64,000 bases of DNA. It comes from CAVOAK01 sp965217615. Its GTDB lineage: Bacteria > Pseudomonadota > Alphaproteobacteria > UBA8366 > CAVOAK01. How positions within the stretch are numbered: position 1 is the stretch's first letter; the number at the start of each line of letters is the position of its first letter. This document shows positions 25,158 through 34,688 of this stretch, piece by piece. Under the pieces are notes generated by a model. That model was given only the letters and a program-made list of their open reading frames with translations, ran no database searches and was not told the DNA's origin. Position numbers and translations under genes: made by a program. The stretch spans positions 1 to 64,000 of the forward strand of contig CBDCIT010000042.1 of NCBI GenBank assembly GCA_965217615.1. Reading direction: 5' to 3'.

Positions 25158-27599
25158 TTAGGTAATTGCCCGCCGCCACCAGCCGCGCCGAGTCGGTTTG
25201 TTGTCCGATTCGGCTGGAACTGGTGGTCCATCTGGCGGCCCAACCTCTGAAGAGTCTGACGGTCGCGGTTGAAGCTCAGACGCAGCGGCAGATTGTGAGG
25301 AGTCCGCTGTAGCGACGGCAGCGTTTTCCGTCGTTTCTACCAACCCGGAACTCCGCGCGTCAGCCGTCAAGTCGTCGCTCAACTCGACATCGCCGTTGCC
25401 GCTGACCGTGGCCTTGAATTCCGCTCCGACAGCTGCGGTATCCAGTTCGCTGGAGTCGGCGGGCGCTGCATCACCCTTGGGTTTGCTCACGCGAGGTTTG
25501 CGGCGGGCAGGCTTTCGACGCTTTGCCGGTTGCCGCTTTCCATTGCCCTCTTTGACGGCGTCAGTGGAGGCAGTGGCCTCATTTTCATCGGCTACAACGG
25601 GTTCGGACTCGCTTCCCGAAGCTTCGTCATGTCCGCCCGACTCTTCAGACGCGTCAGCGTTTTCAGCGGCCGTCCGTTCCACCGGCGTCCGTTGTGAATG
25701 GCGACGTCCACCGCGGCGTCCACGCCTTCTCCTTTTTCGCGATGCCTCGTCAGTCGCTTCACGTTCACCGTCAGCGGACGCTTCGGACGGTTCGGCAACT
25801 TCGGCGTCCGCGGATAACTTCTCCGCCGCGACTTCAATATCAGCCGGCGCCGTATCGGCAGTGCGCTCGCTTCGCGCAGGACGGGCGCGTCGTCGAGGCC
25901 GTCGTTTCTGCGCACTCTTTTCGCCGCCATCCGCTGCTTCCGTGGAGTCCGCCGGGGCCGCAGTCGCCTCGGAAGCTACCGTCGTTTTCGACTTGCTGGC
26001 CTCTTCGCCGCGTTCGATGCGAAATTCTGGTGGAATCAGGATCTCGTCCGCCGCTAACTGAACTTCAATCCCGTGCTGACTCTCGATCTGAGCAAGCGCT
26101 CGCCGCTTTTTGTTGAGGATGTAAAGCGCAACAGGCATCGCGACAAAAAGGGTGAAGTCACTTGCGGAGCGCCGAATGGCTTCTTCCCCGACGGCCCTTA
26201 AGGCGTGCAGCGCGCTCGCCTCTGTTGTCCGCACGTAGCCAACGCCTCCGCAGTGTGCACAAATTTCACTCGAGGCTTCGGTCAAACTGGGACGCAACCT
26301 TTGCCGAGACATTTCAAGCAGGCCGAATGGGCTGATGCGGCCGACCTGGATGCGCGCCCGGTCGTTCTTCATCGATTCCTTCAACCGGCGTTCGACTGAG
26401 TGGATATTTCGGGAGACTTCCATGTCAATGAAATCAATGACAATCAGCCCCGCCAGATCACGCAGTCGCAGTTGACGGGCGACTTCCTCGGCCGCCTCCT
26501 GGTTCGTTCGTAGCGCCGTTTCCTCGATGTGCCGCTCGCGTGTCGCCTTGCCGGAATTCACATCAATGGCGACCAGCGCCTCAGTGGGGTTTATCACCAG
26601 GTAGCCTCCGGATTTGAGGCGAATCACCGGGTCGTGGACGTCGTCCAGCTGTTTTTCAACACCGTATCGATAGAACAGAGGTGCGCTGCTATCCTTGTAG
26701 GATTTCACGTTTTTCGCATGGCTCGGTACGAGCATGCGCATGAAGTCCTTGGCAAGCCGGTAACCGTCCTCTCCCTCTACGAGGATCTCCGAAATCTCTT
26801 TCGAGTACAGATCGCGGATCGACCGTTTGATTAGGTTAGCTTCCTCATAGATCAGTGCCGGTGCTTTGGACTTGAGCGTAAGATTGCGAATATCGTCCCA
26901 GAGCTTCAGAAGATACGCCTCGTCACGGGTAATCTCGGCCTTTGTCCGTTCCGCGCCTGCGGTGCGAACGATGACGGCCATGCCCTCAGGTATCTCAAGA
27001 CCGTCGAGAATCTTCTTCAAACGCTTACGGTCGGCCGTCGAAGCGATCTTGCGGCTGATGCCGCCACCCCGAGCGGTGTTGGGCATCAACACGCAATATC
27101 GCCCAGCGAGCGATACATAGGTGGTTAGCGCCGCACCCTTGTTGCCGCGCTCTTCTTTGACAACCTGCACCAAAAGTATTTGCCGGCGCTTAATGACCTC
27201 TTGTATTTTGTAATTACGGTAGGAGCCCAGGCGAGGGCGGACGACCTCGTCGCTGTCGTCTCCACCGACGGTTTCGACGGCCGCGCCGTTTTCGTCTTCT
27301 TCGCTTTCCTCCAGTTCCGCCCCTTCGGCTATGAGCTGTTCTCGGTCGGAAACTGGAATACGGTAATAATCCGGATGGATCTCGTTGAAGGCGAGGAAGC
27401 CGTGGCGGTTACCCCCATAGTCGACGAACGCCGCCTGAAGGGAGGGTTCCACTCTGGTTACCTTCGCTAGATAAATATTACCCTTGAGCTGCTTTCTGTT
27501 GTCTGATTCGTAGTCGAAGGCTTCAAGGGCATCTTTATTGACGACGACCACCCGAGTTTCCTCTGGATGGCTCGCGTCGATCAACATTCTACGCGCCAT
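25158..27599 (-). CDS. rne: Ribonuclease E/G
   Basis: 813 residues from ATG 27599 (ARRMLIDASHPEETRVVVVN). N-terminal S1 domain, then the catalytic half with ALVAIDVNSGKAT and GLIVIDFIDMEVSRN carrying the magnesium-binding aspartates, and the Zn-link CAHCGG at about residue 448. The C-terminal third is a low-complexity tail with alternating acidic and Arg-rich blocks (RKRRRRGRRGGRRHSQRTP), ending in RRGWWRRAIT, typical of alphaproteobacterial RNase E degradosome scaffolds. Main endonuclease for mRNA decay and rRNA processing. A 541-bp divergent gap lies upstream; long 5' leaders are how rne is autoregulated in other bacteria, but no specific element is recognised here. Confidence 0.95.
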   Translation of the reverse strand: MARRMLIDASHPEETRVVVVNKDALEAFDYESDNRKQLKGNIYLAKVTRVEPSLQAAFVDYGGNRHGFLAFNEIHPDYYRIPVSDREQLIAEGAELEESEEDENGAAVETVGGDDSDEVVRPRLGSYRNYKIQEVIKRRQILLVQVVKEERGNKGAALTTYVSLAGRYCVLMPNTARGGGISRKIASTADRKRLKKILDGLEIPEGMAVIVRTAGAERTKAEITRDEAYLLKLWDDIRNLTLKSKAPALIYEEANLIKRSIRDLYSKEISEILVEGEDGYRLAKDFMRMLVPSHAKNVKSYKDSSAPLFYRYGVEKQLDDVHDPVIRLKSGGYLVINPTEALVAIDVNSGKATRERHIEETALRTNQEAAEEVARQLRLRDLAGLIVIDFIDMEVSRNIHSVERRLKESMKNDRARIQVGRISPFGLLEMSRQRLRPSLTEASSEICAHCGGVGYVRTTEASALHALRAVGEEAIRRSASDFTLFVAMPVALYILNKKRRALAQIESQHGIEVQLAADEILIPPEFRIERGEEASKSKTTVASEATAAPADSTEAADGGEKSAQKRRPRRRARPARSERTADTAPADIEVAAEKLSADAEVAEPSEASADGEREATDEASRKRRRRGRRGGRRHSQRTPVERTAAENADASEESGGHDEASGSESEPVVADENEATASTDAVKEGNGKRQPAKRRKPARRKPRVSKPKGDAAPADSSELDTAAVGAEFKATVSGNGDVELSDDLTADARSSGLVETTENAAVATADSSQSAAASELQPRPSDSSEVGPPDGPPVPAESDNKPTRRGWWRRAIT

Positions 27600-28141
27600 T
27601 ATGTGTAACTCCGCCGCGCACCACCGGCGCTCCGCGCGCAAAGCGCCGTGGCAGTACGTTGTCAGTTCTCATGAAGCCAGCAAGGCGTCCACCCGTCCGT
27701 CGAACAGTTCGCACATACGGAACCAGGACGGAATCGGTTTGAGGCGCCTGCCCGGACCGTATGCGATCGGAAATCCGACTGCACGCGGCCTCGTGGCCTC
27801 ACATGATTCATTTACCAATCCGCTGACTTGCTGCCCACCGCGGTGGAAATTCGGCGAGGAATGCATACATGCTGCATTGCTCGCCATTGGGGTTACATTG
27901 TGCGGCAAATACGGTCCTGCCGAACACGGCCGGCTACGCCAACAGCGGAAAATTCGCGCGCTGTCACCTTACGCCTTATCACAGTTGTCCGGCAATCCGT
28001 TTATGTGTCGCCCCATCAGGGTCAAATGAAAATGCTGCACATTAATTTGATCGTTGACAGTTACTGTAGCGCTCGGGTCATGATGGACCACGCCTGCCCA
28101 CAATAATATATATAGTGGCGGGCGGCAGCCGGAATTACAAT
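27600..28141. other. Divergent intergenic region between rne and amidase gene
   Basis: 542 bp. I see no convincing gene on either strand; the open frames here look like extensions or shadows. On the left it must hold the rne leader and promoter, on the right the amidase promoter. It is locally AT-rich near 28100-28115 in an otherwise GC-rich region. Confidence 0.5.
28084..28112 (+). promoter_or_regulatory. Possible sigma70-type promoter for the amidase-PBP1A pair
   Basis: TGGACC, a 17-bp spacer and TATATA (28107-28112), 30 bp before the amidase start in a short AT-rich island. A weak match judged by eye only. Confidence 0.3.
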
Positions 28142-29386
28142 ATGTGGGAATTGGTGTGGTCGAATAGGCGATATTTCGCTGCGTGTGTTTGGCTTGCTAT
28201 TGGCGCTGCGATTACGCAGCCTGCGCTCGCCGCCGACTTGGTGGTGTCTGCAGCACGCATCGGCGTGCATCCCGCGGCGACGCGGTTCGTCCTCGAATCA
28301 AACGCGCGGTTTGCGTACCGCGTGTTTACACTTGCTGAGCCCTATCGGGTGGTTGTCGATTTGCCCGAGGTCGACTGGCGCGTGGCGCCGGTCGAAGGCA
28401 ACGTCGTAGCGTCTGCGCGGGGGGTCGTTTCAAACTTCCGCTATGGACTGTTTCAGCCGGGCAATAGCCGGGTCGTCATAGATCTCGCCGTACCCGTGGC
28501 CATAGAGCGCCATTTTATCTTGCCTTCGAGCGATGGTGGGCCATTCCGATTCGTGCTCGATCTCAAAGAGATTCCACCCAGAGACTTTGATCCTCGCAAG
28601 ACGGATATCCGGACTGCGGACTGGAAGGTCGCGCGCGCAGCGGTCGCGCGCCGCGTGGTTTTGGCGCCGCGCCGCCAAGCGCGAGCTCATGAAAAGCGTG
28701 TCGTCGTCATCGATCCCGGTCATGGTGGCGTCGATCCTGGATCGATCGGTGTTACCGGTGCGTATGAGAAACGGATTACGTTGTCGACTGCGCGAATGGT
28801 CAAGCAGACCCTAGAACGCAGTGGCCGCTATGAGGTTGTGTTGACACGCGAGCGCGATGTGTTCTTGCGCCTGCGAGACCGGTTCGAGGTAGCGCACCTG
28901 GCAAACGCCTCGCTGTTTCTGTCGCTGCACGCGGATTCGTCGCCCAAACGGTCTGTGCGCGGTGCATCGATTTACACACTTTCCAATCGCGCATCCGATA
29001 AAGAGGCGGAGGCATTGGCGGCAAAGGAAAATAAGGCGGATATCATCGCCGGCGCCGATCTGAGCGACTACCCGCCCGAGGTATCGAGTATCCTGATCGA
29101 TCTTGCGCAAAACGATACCAACGAGGAATCATGGCACTTCGCCGAGATGTTGGTGGAGGAACTGGAAGGAAAAATCAGAGTCTTACGGAACACACACCGC
29201 TTTGCGGGGTTTGCCGTATTGAAATCGCCAAACGTACCCTCTCTACTTGTCGAGCTTGGCTATCTTTCAAATCGGCGCGACGAGAAGCTTTTGCGCAGTA
29301 AGTCGTACCGCGAGCAATTATCACGCGCCGTGCTGCGCGCTGTTGACCGATATTTTGAACGGTTGAAGAGTCTTGAGCGATCATAA
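28142..29386 (+). CDS. amiC: N-acetylmuramoyl-L-alanine amidase (AMIN + Amidase_3)
   Basis: 414 residues. Signal peptide ending near PALAADL, an AMIN domain (about 25-140: TRFVLESNARFAYRVFTL, NSRVVIDLAVP) that targets the septum, and an Amidase_3 catalytic domain with VVIDPGHGGVDPGSIG, the Glu in YEKRITLSTA, SLFLSLHADSSP and SLLVELGYLSNRRDE. Cleaves the amide bond between MurNAc and the stem peptide during daughter-cell separation. Followed 64 bp later by PBP1A, the usual alphaproteobacterial pair. AmiC is the closest named type, but amiA/B cannot be excluded. Confidence 0.92.
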   Translation: MWELVWSNRRYFAACVWLAIGAAITQPALAADLVVSAARIGVHPAATRFVLESNARFAYRVFTLAEPYRVVVDLPEVDWRVAPVEGNVVASARGVVSNFRYGLFQPGNSRVVIDLAVPVAIERHFILPSSDGGPFRFVLDLKEIPPRDFDPRKTDIRTADWKVARAAVARRVVLAPRRQARAHEKRVVVIDPGHGGVDPGSIGVTGAYEKRITLSTARMVKQTLERSGRYEVVLTRERDVFLRLRDRFEVAHLANASLFLSLHADSSPKRSVRGASIYTLSNRASDKEAEALAAKENKADIIAGADLSDYPPEVSSILIDLAQNDTNEESWHFAEMLVEELEGKIRVLRNTHRFAGFAVLKSPNVPSLLVELGYLSNRRDEKLLRSKSYREQLSRAVLRAVDRYFERLKSLERS

Positions 29387-29450
29387 CTTTGCCACATTCT
29401 TTCCCGACATTTGACTCCTAGGTAGGCAAAGCTGCCAACGATTCGAGCCG

Positions 29451-31904
29451 ATGATTCGCTTAGTAAAGATCATTCTTGTTCTGACTTCTTTGTGTCTGTT
29501 CGGTGTTCTTGTCGCTGCGGGCAGCGGTGTCTATTTGCTTTGGCGTTATGGTCAGGATCTGCCTGATTATCGCCAACTCGCGAACTATCAGCCAAAGACG
29601 ATTACGCGGTTTCACGCCGGCGATGGACGGTTGATCGCCGAGTTTGCAACCGAGCATCGCGTCTTTGTCCCGATACAGGCACTGCCGCGCACGTTCATTC
29701 AGGCATTTATCGCCGCCGAAGATCAGAACTTCTTCACGCATCCGGGGGTGGATCCAGTTGCGCTGGTCCGGGCGGCATTCACCAACCTAACCAACATCGG
29801 CAGCAATCGCCGTCTTGTCGGTGCGTCGACGATAACACAGCAAGTTGCAAAGAACTTTCTGCTGACCAGCGAAGTTTCCATTGAGCGCAAGATCAAAGAA
29901 GCAATCCTCTCATTCCGCATCGAGCGCGCCTTTTCGAAGGAACAGATACTCGAACTCTATCTGAACGAAATATACCTAGGGTATGGATCCTACGGTGTGG
30001 CGGCGGCCGCACTGAACTATTTCGACAAGTCACTTCACGAACTTTCCGATGGGGAAATGGCATATTTGGCGGCGCTTCCGAAGGCGCCGAACAACTATCA
30101 TCCCGTGCGCAATCCGAAGTCGGCCAGAGCGCGGCGCAATTGGGTGATAAGCCGCATGTACGAAGAGGGTTTTGTCGACGCGGAAACGGCGTTCCGCGCG
30201 CGCGCGGAACGCCTGCGTGTCGTTCCCAACACTGGCGCCGCGCACGCACAAGCTGACTATTTCGTTGAGGAGGTTCGGCGCGAACTCGTTCAACGCTACG
30301 GGGAAGCCCGGCTCTATGAAGGTGGACTTTCTGTACGAACGACCGTGGATCCGACGCTACAGAGGATTGCCGACGAAGCTCTACGCCGCGGATTGATCGC
30401 CTACGATCGGCGTCACGGGTGGCGTGGTCCTTGGGACCGGATTGAGGTGATGGAGAACTGGCTGGGTGTGCTCCGTGGGATCAAGCGTCCGCCTGGTACG
30501 GAAGGCTACGAGTTGGCCGTCGTAACTGAGCTCAACTCCAGTGGCGCGACGATCGGCCTAACAACGGGCCGGATCGGACGCATCCCGCTGGAAGAACTCA
30601 AATGGGCACGCGCGTGGCTAGGGAACGAGGGCAGGGGACCGTCAATAAAGAAACCGTCCGACGTGCTCCTTGTCGGCGACGTCGTTCTGGTCCAGACGAT
30701 ATTTGAGAAGACCAAAATTCAGGAGGGCGAGGACCCGAACTACCCGCCCGGAACATACGCTTTGCGCCAGGTGCCTGAAATCAACGGCGCAATCGTGGCG
30801 CTCGACCCGCACACCGGTCGTGTCCTTGCAATGACCGGCGGCATGGCGTTCGAGGCTAGTGAATTCAATCGGGCGACTCAGGCATGGCGCCAGCCTGGTT
30901 CCGCGTTCAAGCCGTTTGTCTATCTAGCGGCGCTCGACAACGGCTACACGCCGGCCACGCGAATTCTCGATGCGCCGTTCGTACTCGATCAAGGTCCCGG
31001 CTTGGGCAAGTGGAAGCCGGCCAACTACACGCGAAGGTTTTACGGTCCCTCGCCGATGCGCCTAGGGATCGAGAAGTCGCGAAATTTGATGACCGTGCGT
31101 CTGGCACAGAGGATAGGCATGCCGAAAGTCGCCGAATATGCCGAGCGGTTTGGCCTTGTCGATGAGATGCCGAATCAGCTCGCGATGGCACTGGGCGCCG
31201 GCGAAACAACGCTCCTGAGAATGACAACTGCATTTGCGATGCTCGTCAATGGCGGTCGGCGAATTACGCCGGCGCTGATCGATCGCATTCAAGACCGCCA
31301 GGGCAAGACCATCTTCCGGCATGACGCACGAAAATGCGAAGATTGTCAGATGGCCGAGTGGGACGGCGGGAGCACGCCAACACTTCCCGATGTTCGTGAC
31401 CGCGTTGCAGATGCAACCAGTGCCTACCAGATCGTGACGATGCTCGAGGGTGTCGTCAAAAGAGGAACGGGACGTCGAGTGCGCGCTGTCGGTAGGCCGC
31501 TCGCTGGCAAGACTGGCACGACCAACGATGGAGTGGATACGTGGTTCATTGGATTCTCCCCGGATTTGGCCGTCGGCATCTACGCTGGATTTGACCAGCC
31601 TCGACCCCTGGGCAAGAACGAAACCGGCTCGTCGGTTGCGGCGCCCATCTTCAAGGACTTTATGGAGCATGCGTTGCGCGGGAAGCCGGCGATCCCATTT
31701 CGCATACCGTCCGGCGTTCGCCATGTCCGCATTAATGTCGAAACCGGCCGTCCGGCACGCCCCGGCGATAAACAGGTCATTCTCGAGGCGTTTAAGATCG
31801 GCACCGAGCCCGCCGGAGACTCGGTCTTGATCGATGGGTCCGGCGGCGTCGCTGAAGCCGCAGGTACGACGGGCGCTCCGCCCGCTTCAGCCGGGCTTTA
31901 TTGA
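29451..31904 (+). CDS. mrcA: Bifunctional penicillin-binding protein 1A
   Basis: 817 residues. An N-terminal transmembrane anchor (about 7-31), a glycosyltransferase GT51 domain with FIAAEDQNFFTHPGVDP (Glu90) and STITQQVAKNFLL, an OB-like insert, and a transpeptidase domain with SAFK (about residue 484), KSRN and KTGTTND (about residue 685). All active-site motifs are intact. It polymerises and crosslinks peptidoglycan at the inner membrane. Full family length, Gly/Ala-rich C-terminus. Convergent with a DMT transporter gene after a 67-bp gap with no strong terminator hairpin. Confidence 0.96.
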   Translation: MIRLVKIILVLTSLCLFGVLVAAGSGVYLLWRYGQDLPDYRQLANYQPKTITRFHAGDGRLIAEFATEHRVFVPIQALPRTFIQAFIAAEDQNFFTHPGVDPVALVRAAFTNLTNIGSNRRLVGASTITQQVAKNFLLTSEVSIERKIKEAILSFRIERAFSKEQILELYLNEIYLGYGSYGVAAAALNYFDKSLHELSDGEMAYLAALPKAPNNYHPVRNPKSARARRNWVISRMYEEGFVDAETAFRARAERLRVVPNTGAAHAQADYFVEEVRRELVQRYGEARLYEGGLSVRTTVDPTLQRIADEALRRGLIAYDRRHGWRGPWDRIEVMENWLGVLRGIKRPPGTEGYELAVVTELNSSGATIGLTTGRIGRIPLEELKWARAWLGNEGRGPSIKKPSDVLLVGDVVLVQTIFEKTKIQEGEDPNYPPGTYALRQVPEINGAIVALDPHTGRVLAMTGGMAFEASEFNRATQAWRQPGSAFKPFVYLAALDNGYTPATRILDAPFVLDQGPGLGKWKPANYTRRFYGPSPMRLGIEKSRNLMTVRLAQRIGMPKVAEYAERFGLVDEMPNQLAMALGAGETTLLRMTTAFAMLVNGGRRITPALIDRIQDRQGKTIFRHDARKCEDCQMAEWDGGSTPTLPDVRDRVADATSAYQIVTMLEGVVKRGTGRRVRAVGRPLAGKTGTTNDGVDTWFIGFSPDLAVGIYAGFDQPRPLGKNETGSSVAAPIFKDFMEHALRGKPAIPFRIPSGVRHVRINVETGRPARPGDKQVILEAFKIGTEPAGDSVLIDGSGGVAEAAGTTGAPPASAGLY

Positions 31905-31971
31905 TCTTCTAATTCAATAGCGACGACGAGAGTTTAGTCTGAACGCGGCCCTCGCGCTGACCAAACCGGCG

Positions 31972-32895
31972 TCAGACGGTAGGTACGGTGGGTGTGGGCT
32001 CGGCATATTCTGGTTGGGCCAGCCGTTCGCGATAGGCGACATAGGTCGTGCTAGCAAAGATCATCGCGCCACCGATCCACGTGAAAACGGCCGGGATTTC
32101 AAGAAAGAAGACAAAGCCGATAGCGGCGGTCCATATCAGCTGAAAGAAAAACACCGGCGCCACGATGTTGGTCTCGGCGTCCCGAAATGCTTGGGTCATG
32201 CTCATGATGGACCCCGTGAACACGACGCCCATTACGCCAAGCCACAAGAGTTGGGACCAGGTCGGCCATTGCCAGAAGAAAAGCGCCGGGATCAGAGCCA
32301 ACGGCCATCGCAGCGCAATCGCGTAACAGGTGATCGTGACGCTCGTGTCGGTCCGCCCCAGGAGCTTTATGCAAAACGTTGCCATGCCGCCAAATAGCGC
32401 TGAGATAAGCGCGAGCATGACGCCAAATTCGATTGGTTGAATGCCCGGCTGCAGGATTAATAATGTTCCAATAAAACCCACTAGAATCGCGGCCCAACGT
32501 CGAAACTTCATGATTTCGCCGAGGAAAAATACGGCAAGAATTGCCGTGAAAATCGGTGATAGGAAGCTGAGTGCTGTCACGAGTGCAAGCGGCGTAAAAC
32601 TGATGGCCAGAAACGCAAAAATCATCGCGGTTACGCCCATCGTGACGCGAAAAAGATGAAGCACAAATCGACGTGTCCGAAGCGATCGCACACCATCGCG
32701 AACGAGCCACGGCAACACTACTGGAAATCCGAAGATCGATGTGAAGAACACGATTTCGAACGGGTGCAATTCGCCCGAAACCTGGCGGACCATACCGCTG
32801 AGTATGGAAAACCCAACGGTTGCGAGAAGCATGAACCCCATGCCTCGGATATTTGTAGAAACCGGGGGTTTGCGCGTTTGGCGGTCGCTGCGCAT
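31972..32895 (-). CDS. EamA/DMT family transporter
   Basis: 307 residues with about ten predicted membrane segments in two EamA repeats (GFMLLATVGFSILSGMVRQV, FLSPIFTAILAVFFLGE; later GVMGVVFTGSIMSMTQAFRD, FFQLIWTAAIGFVFFLE). An inner-membrane drug/metabolite-type exporter; substrate unknown. It lies 23 bp downstream of the dehydrogenase gene on the same strand, so the two are probably cotranscribed. A second unrelated EamA gene is at 35693. Confidence 0.88.
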   Translation of the reverse strand: MRSDRQTRKPPVSTNIRGMGFMLLATVGFSILSGMVRQVSGELHPFEIVFFTSIFGFPVVLPWLVRDGVRSLRTRRFVLHLFRVTMGVTAMIFAFLAISFTPLALVTALSFLSPIFTAILAVFFLGEIMKFRRWAAILVGFIGTLLILQPGIQPIEFGVMLALISALFGGMATFCIKLLGRTDTSVTITCYAIALRWPLALIPALFFWQWPTWSQLLWLGVMGVVFTGSIMSMTQAFRDAETNIVAPVFFFQLIWTAAIGFVFFLEIPAVFTWIGGAMIFASTTYVAYRERLAQPEYAEPTPTVPTV

Positions 32896-32918
32896 CGCCG
32901 CGTTCTTTTCGACGGCAA

Positions 32919-33815
32919 TTATTCAGCGGCCGGACGATGGGTCAGGGCGCTGGCAATCATGTCGATGGCCTGGTCGAGCGTGCGCGACGCGTCGTGACGT
33001 TCACGGGTTTCTGCCGCAAGAGTTGTCGTTGCGAGAAGCCGGTAAATCGCCGCTGCGCCTTCGTGAAAACCTGTTGGCACTCCGGCGCTCGCAAACGTGG
33101 CGGCGATTTCTTCCATTTCGCCGATCCAGCGCCCCGCGTCGGTCGCGATCCACGGCACGCGTGCGCGCATTTGCTTGAGGGTCGATTGTTGGCTGTTTTC
33201 GAATTCTGCAATCAGGGGCATCGATAGCCCCAGCCGTTCGGCGGCGATCAGTACCGCCGTGTGAAGCGCCCACGTGCCCTTGGTTAAGGCCGCGTAACAC
33301 ATCTTGATTGCCGACGCGTCGCCGATATTGCCGCCCATATTCTTCACCTCGATTCCCTTGCCATCGAGAAACGAGACGAACCCAACATCGGGTCCGCTGG
33401 CGTAAAATCGAGGGACGCTGGTTTCGCTCGGGGCGCCGCCGATGATGCCCACATCGACAAAGGGTGCACCGCGATCTTGGATGGTTCGGGCGATCGCCGA
33501 TACTGTGTTCGGCGAGACCGCATTGCAGTCTACAAACGCGGGTGTGCTTTGGGCGCTTGCCATGGCCGAGCTGGCTGCGATCGCAAACTCTGGGGCCGCG
33601 GCCGGCGGTAGGATCGACAGAACAATGTCGGATTCACGCACCAGTGTGACCAGATCGACGGCGTCTTCGATTCCTGCCTGTTTTGCCAATTGACGGCTAC
33701 GGTCGCTGCGGCCGCCAAGCGCGGTGATGACACGATGACCGTGGCTCCGAAGTGCCCGGCCGACGGCATGGCCCATGTTGCCTGTGCCGACGACGGCTAT
33801 GGTTTCTTTGGGCAT
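32919..33815 (-). CDS. NAD(P)-dependent oxidoreductase, 6-phosphogluconate dehydrogenase-like with DUF1932
   Basis: 298 residues from ATG 33815, which follows GAGGAGAAG; the longer frame to 33986 is not needed. N-terminal Rossmann fold with IAVVGTGNMGHAVGRAL, then the beta-hydroxyacid-dehydrogenase-like middle (FVDCNAVSPNTVSAIA, FVDVGIIGGAP) and a C-terminal DUF1932 domain with GNIGDASAIKMCYAALTKG, where Lys is the likely catalytic residue. Substrate unknown. Appears to be in an operon with the EamA transporter. Confidence 0.87.
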   Translation of the reverse strand: MPKETIAVVGTGNMGHAVGRALRSHGHRVITALGGRSDRSRQLAKQAGIEDAVDLVTLVRESDIVLSILPPAAAPEFAIAASSAMASAQSTPAFVDCNAVSPNTVSAIARTIQDRGAPFVDVGIIGGAPSETSVPRFYASGPDVGFVSFLDGKGIEVKNMGGNIGDASAIKMCYAALTKGTWALHTAVLIAAERLGLSMPLIAEFENSQQSTLKQMRARVPWIATDAGRWIGEMEEIAATFASAGVPTGFHEGAAAIYRLLATTTLAAETRERHDASRTLDQAIDMIASALTHRPAAE

Positions 33816-34211
33816 CGATCTGCTTCTCCTCGATCCATTTGCGATGTAATAGACGACGCTGCGAGAGTTCGTGAGAGGTATATGAACTCTGGCGTTTCGA
33901 AGACGCGCAAAATCCGTGGGAACTCTCAAAAACAGTGTGCTGAAGGCGCTATCGGACAGCATTTCACTGCTGTCGGCCGTTCGCAAGCGTGGATGTCGCG
34001 ATCGGCGTTATGCGACATCTCCTGCCGAACGTGTGCGGGAATGCTTGAATTTGCCAAAAGCGCTCTCTATCCTTTGCCTGTTGTTGTACGAGGGGCTGGT
34101 TAGAACACTTTGGTATTCAGCTCTGCCACCTCCCACAACTTGGCGTGTGCCGTGCGGCTATGTTGGCAGTTCGGGGGCGCCAACTGGTTCAACCACGTAA
34201 GGTAACAGGTC
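33816..34211. other. Intergenic region upstream of the cold-shock gene
   Basis: 396 bp. It contains an open frame 33916-34200 (94 codons) with an unremarkable, non-family composition and no good ribosome-binding site; I do not call it. The stretch probably holds divergent promoters and a long csp leader. Confidence 0.4.
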
Positions 34212-34418
34212 ATGGGGATCGGTACGGTGAAATGGTTCAACCCGACCAAGGGCTTCGGGTTTATTGAGCAGGACGGTGGCGGCAAGGACGTGTTCGTGCA
34301 CGTAACGACCGTCGAGCAGTCTGGGATGCACACTCTCCAAGAAGGCCAAAAGGTCTCTTTCGAGATGGAGTCCACTCCGAAAGGTTTGAACGCGACGAGC
34401 GTCGCCGAAGCGGAGTAA
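34212..34418 (+). CDS. CspA-family cold-shock protein
   Basis: 68 residues, a single cold-shock domain. RNP1 is KGFGFIEQ and RNP2 is DVFVHVTTVE; it starts GTVKWFNPTKG. Binds single-stranded nucleic acid and melts RNA structure. Monocistronic with about 270 bp after it. Downstream, GGTCGG (34437) pairs with CCGACC (34464) and CCCGT (34490) with ACGGG (34501), two possible weak hairpins without T-runs. Confidence 0.94.
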   Translation: MGIGTVKWFNPTKGFGFIEQDGGGKDVFVHVTTVEQSGMHTLQEGQKVSFEMESTPKGLNATSVAEAE

Positions 34419-34688
34419 CGAACGGCGTTTGTTCCGGGTCGGCGGGGTGCTAGTCCGCTCGATCCGACCGAGCAAGTAGAAAAACAGAACCCGTAAACGA
34501 ACGGGCTGTTGTCGCTGGCCTGACGGCGCTGATGGGCTTGCCGCATTTTGCCGTCTAGATTTACTGTCGGCCGAGGCGATGCGTGCCTATGCAACCCTCC
34601 CAACTCGTTTGGCAGTAGGTTGCGTGTAGACCGTGATGAACCTGGGGGACCGAATGGCCGCAGGGATTGCTGGATGAAAGGCACCACT

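Noticed and set aside
33916..34200. 94-codon ORF upstream of the cold-shock gene
   Set aside because: No ribosome-binding site, no recognisable family, Arg/Ser/Leu-rich translation, and it runs to the csp start region. Not enough for a call.
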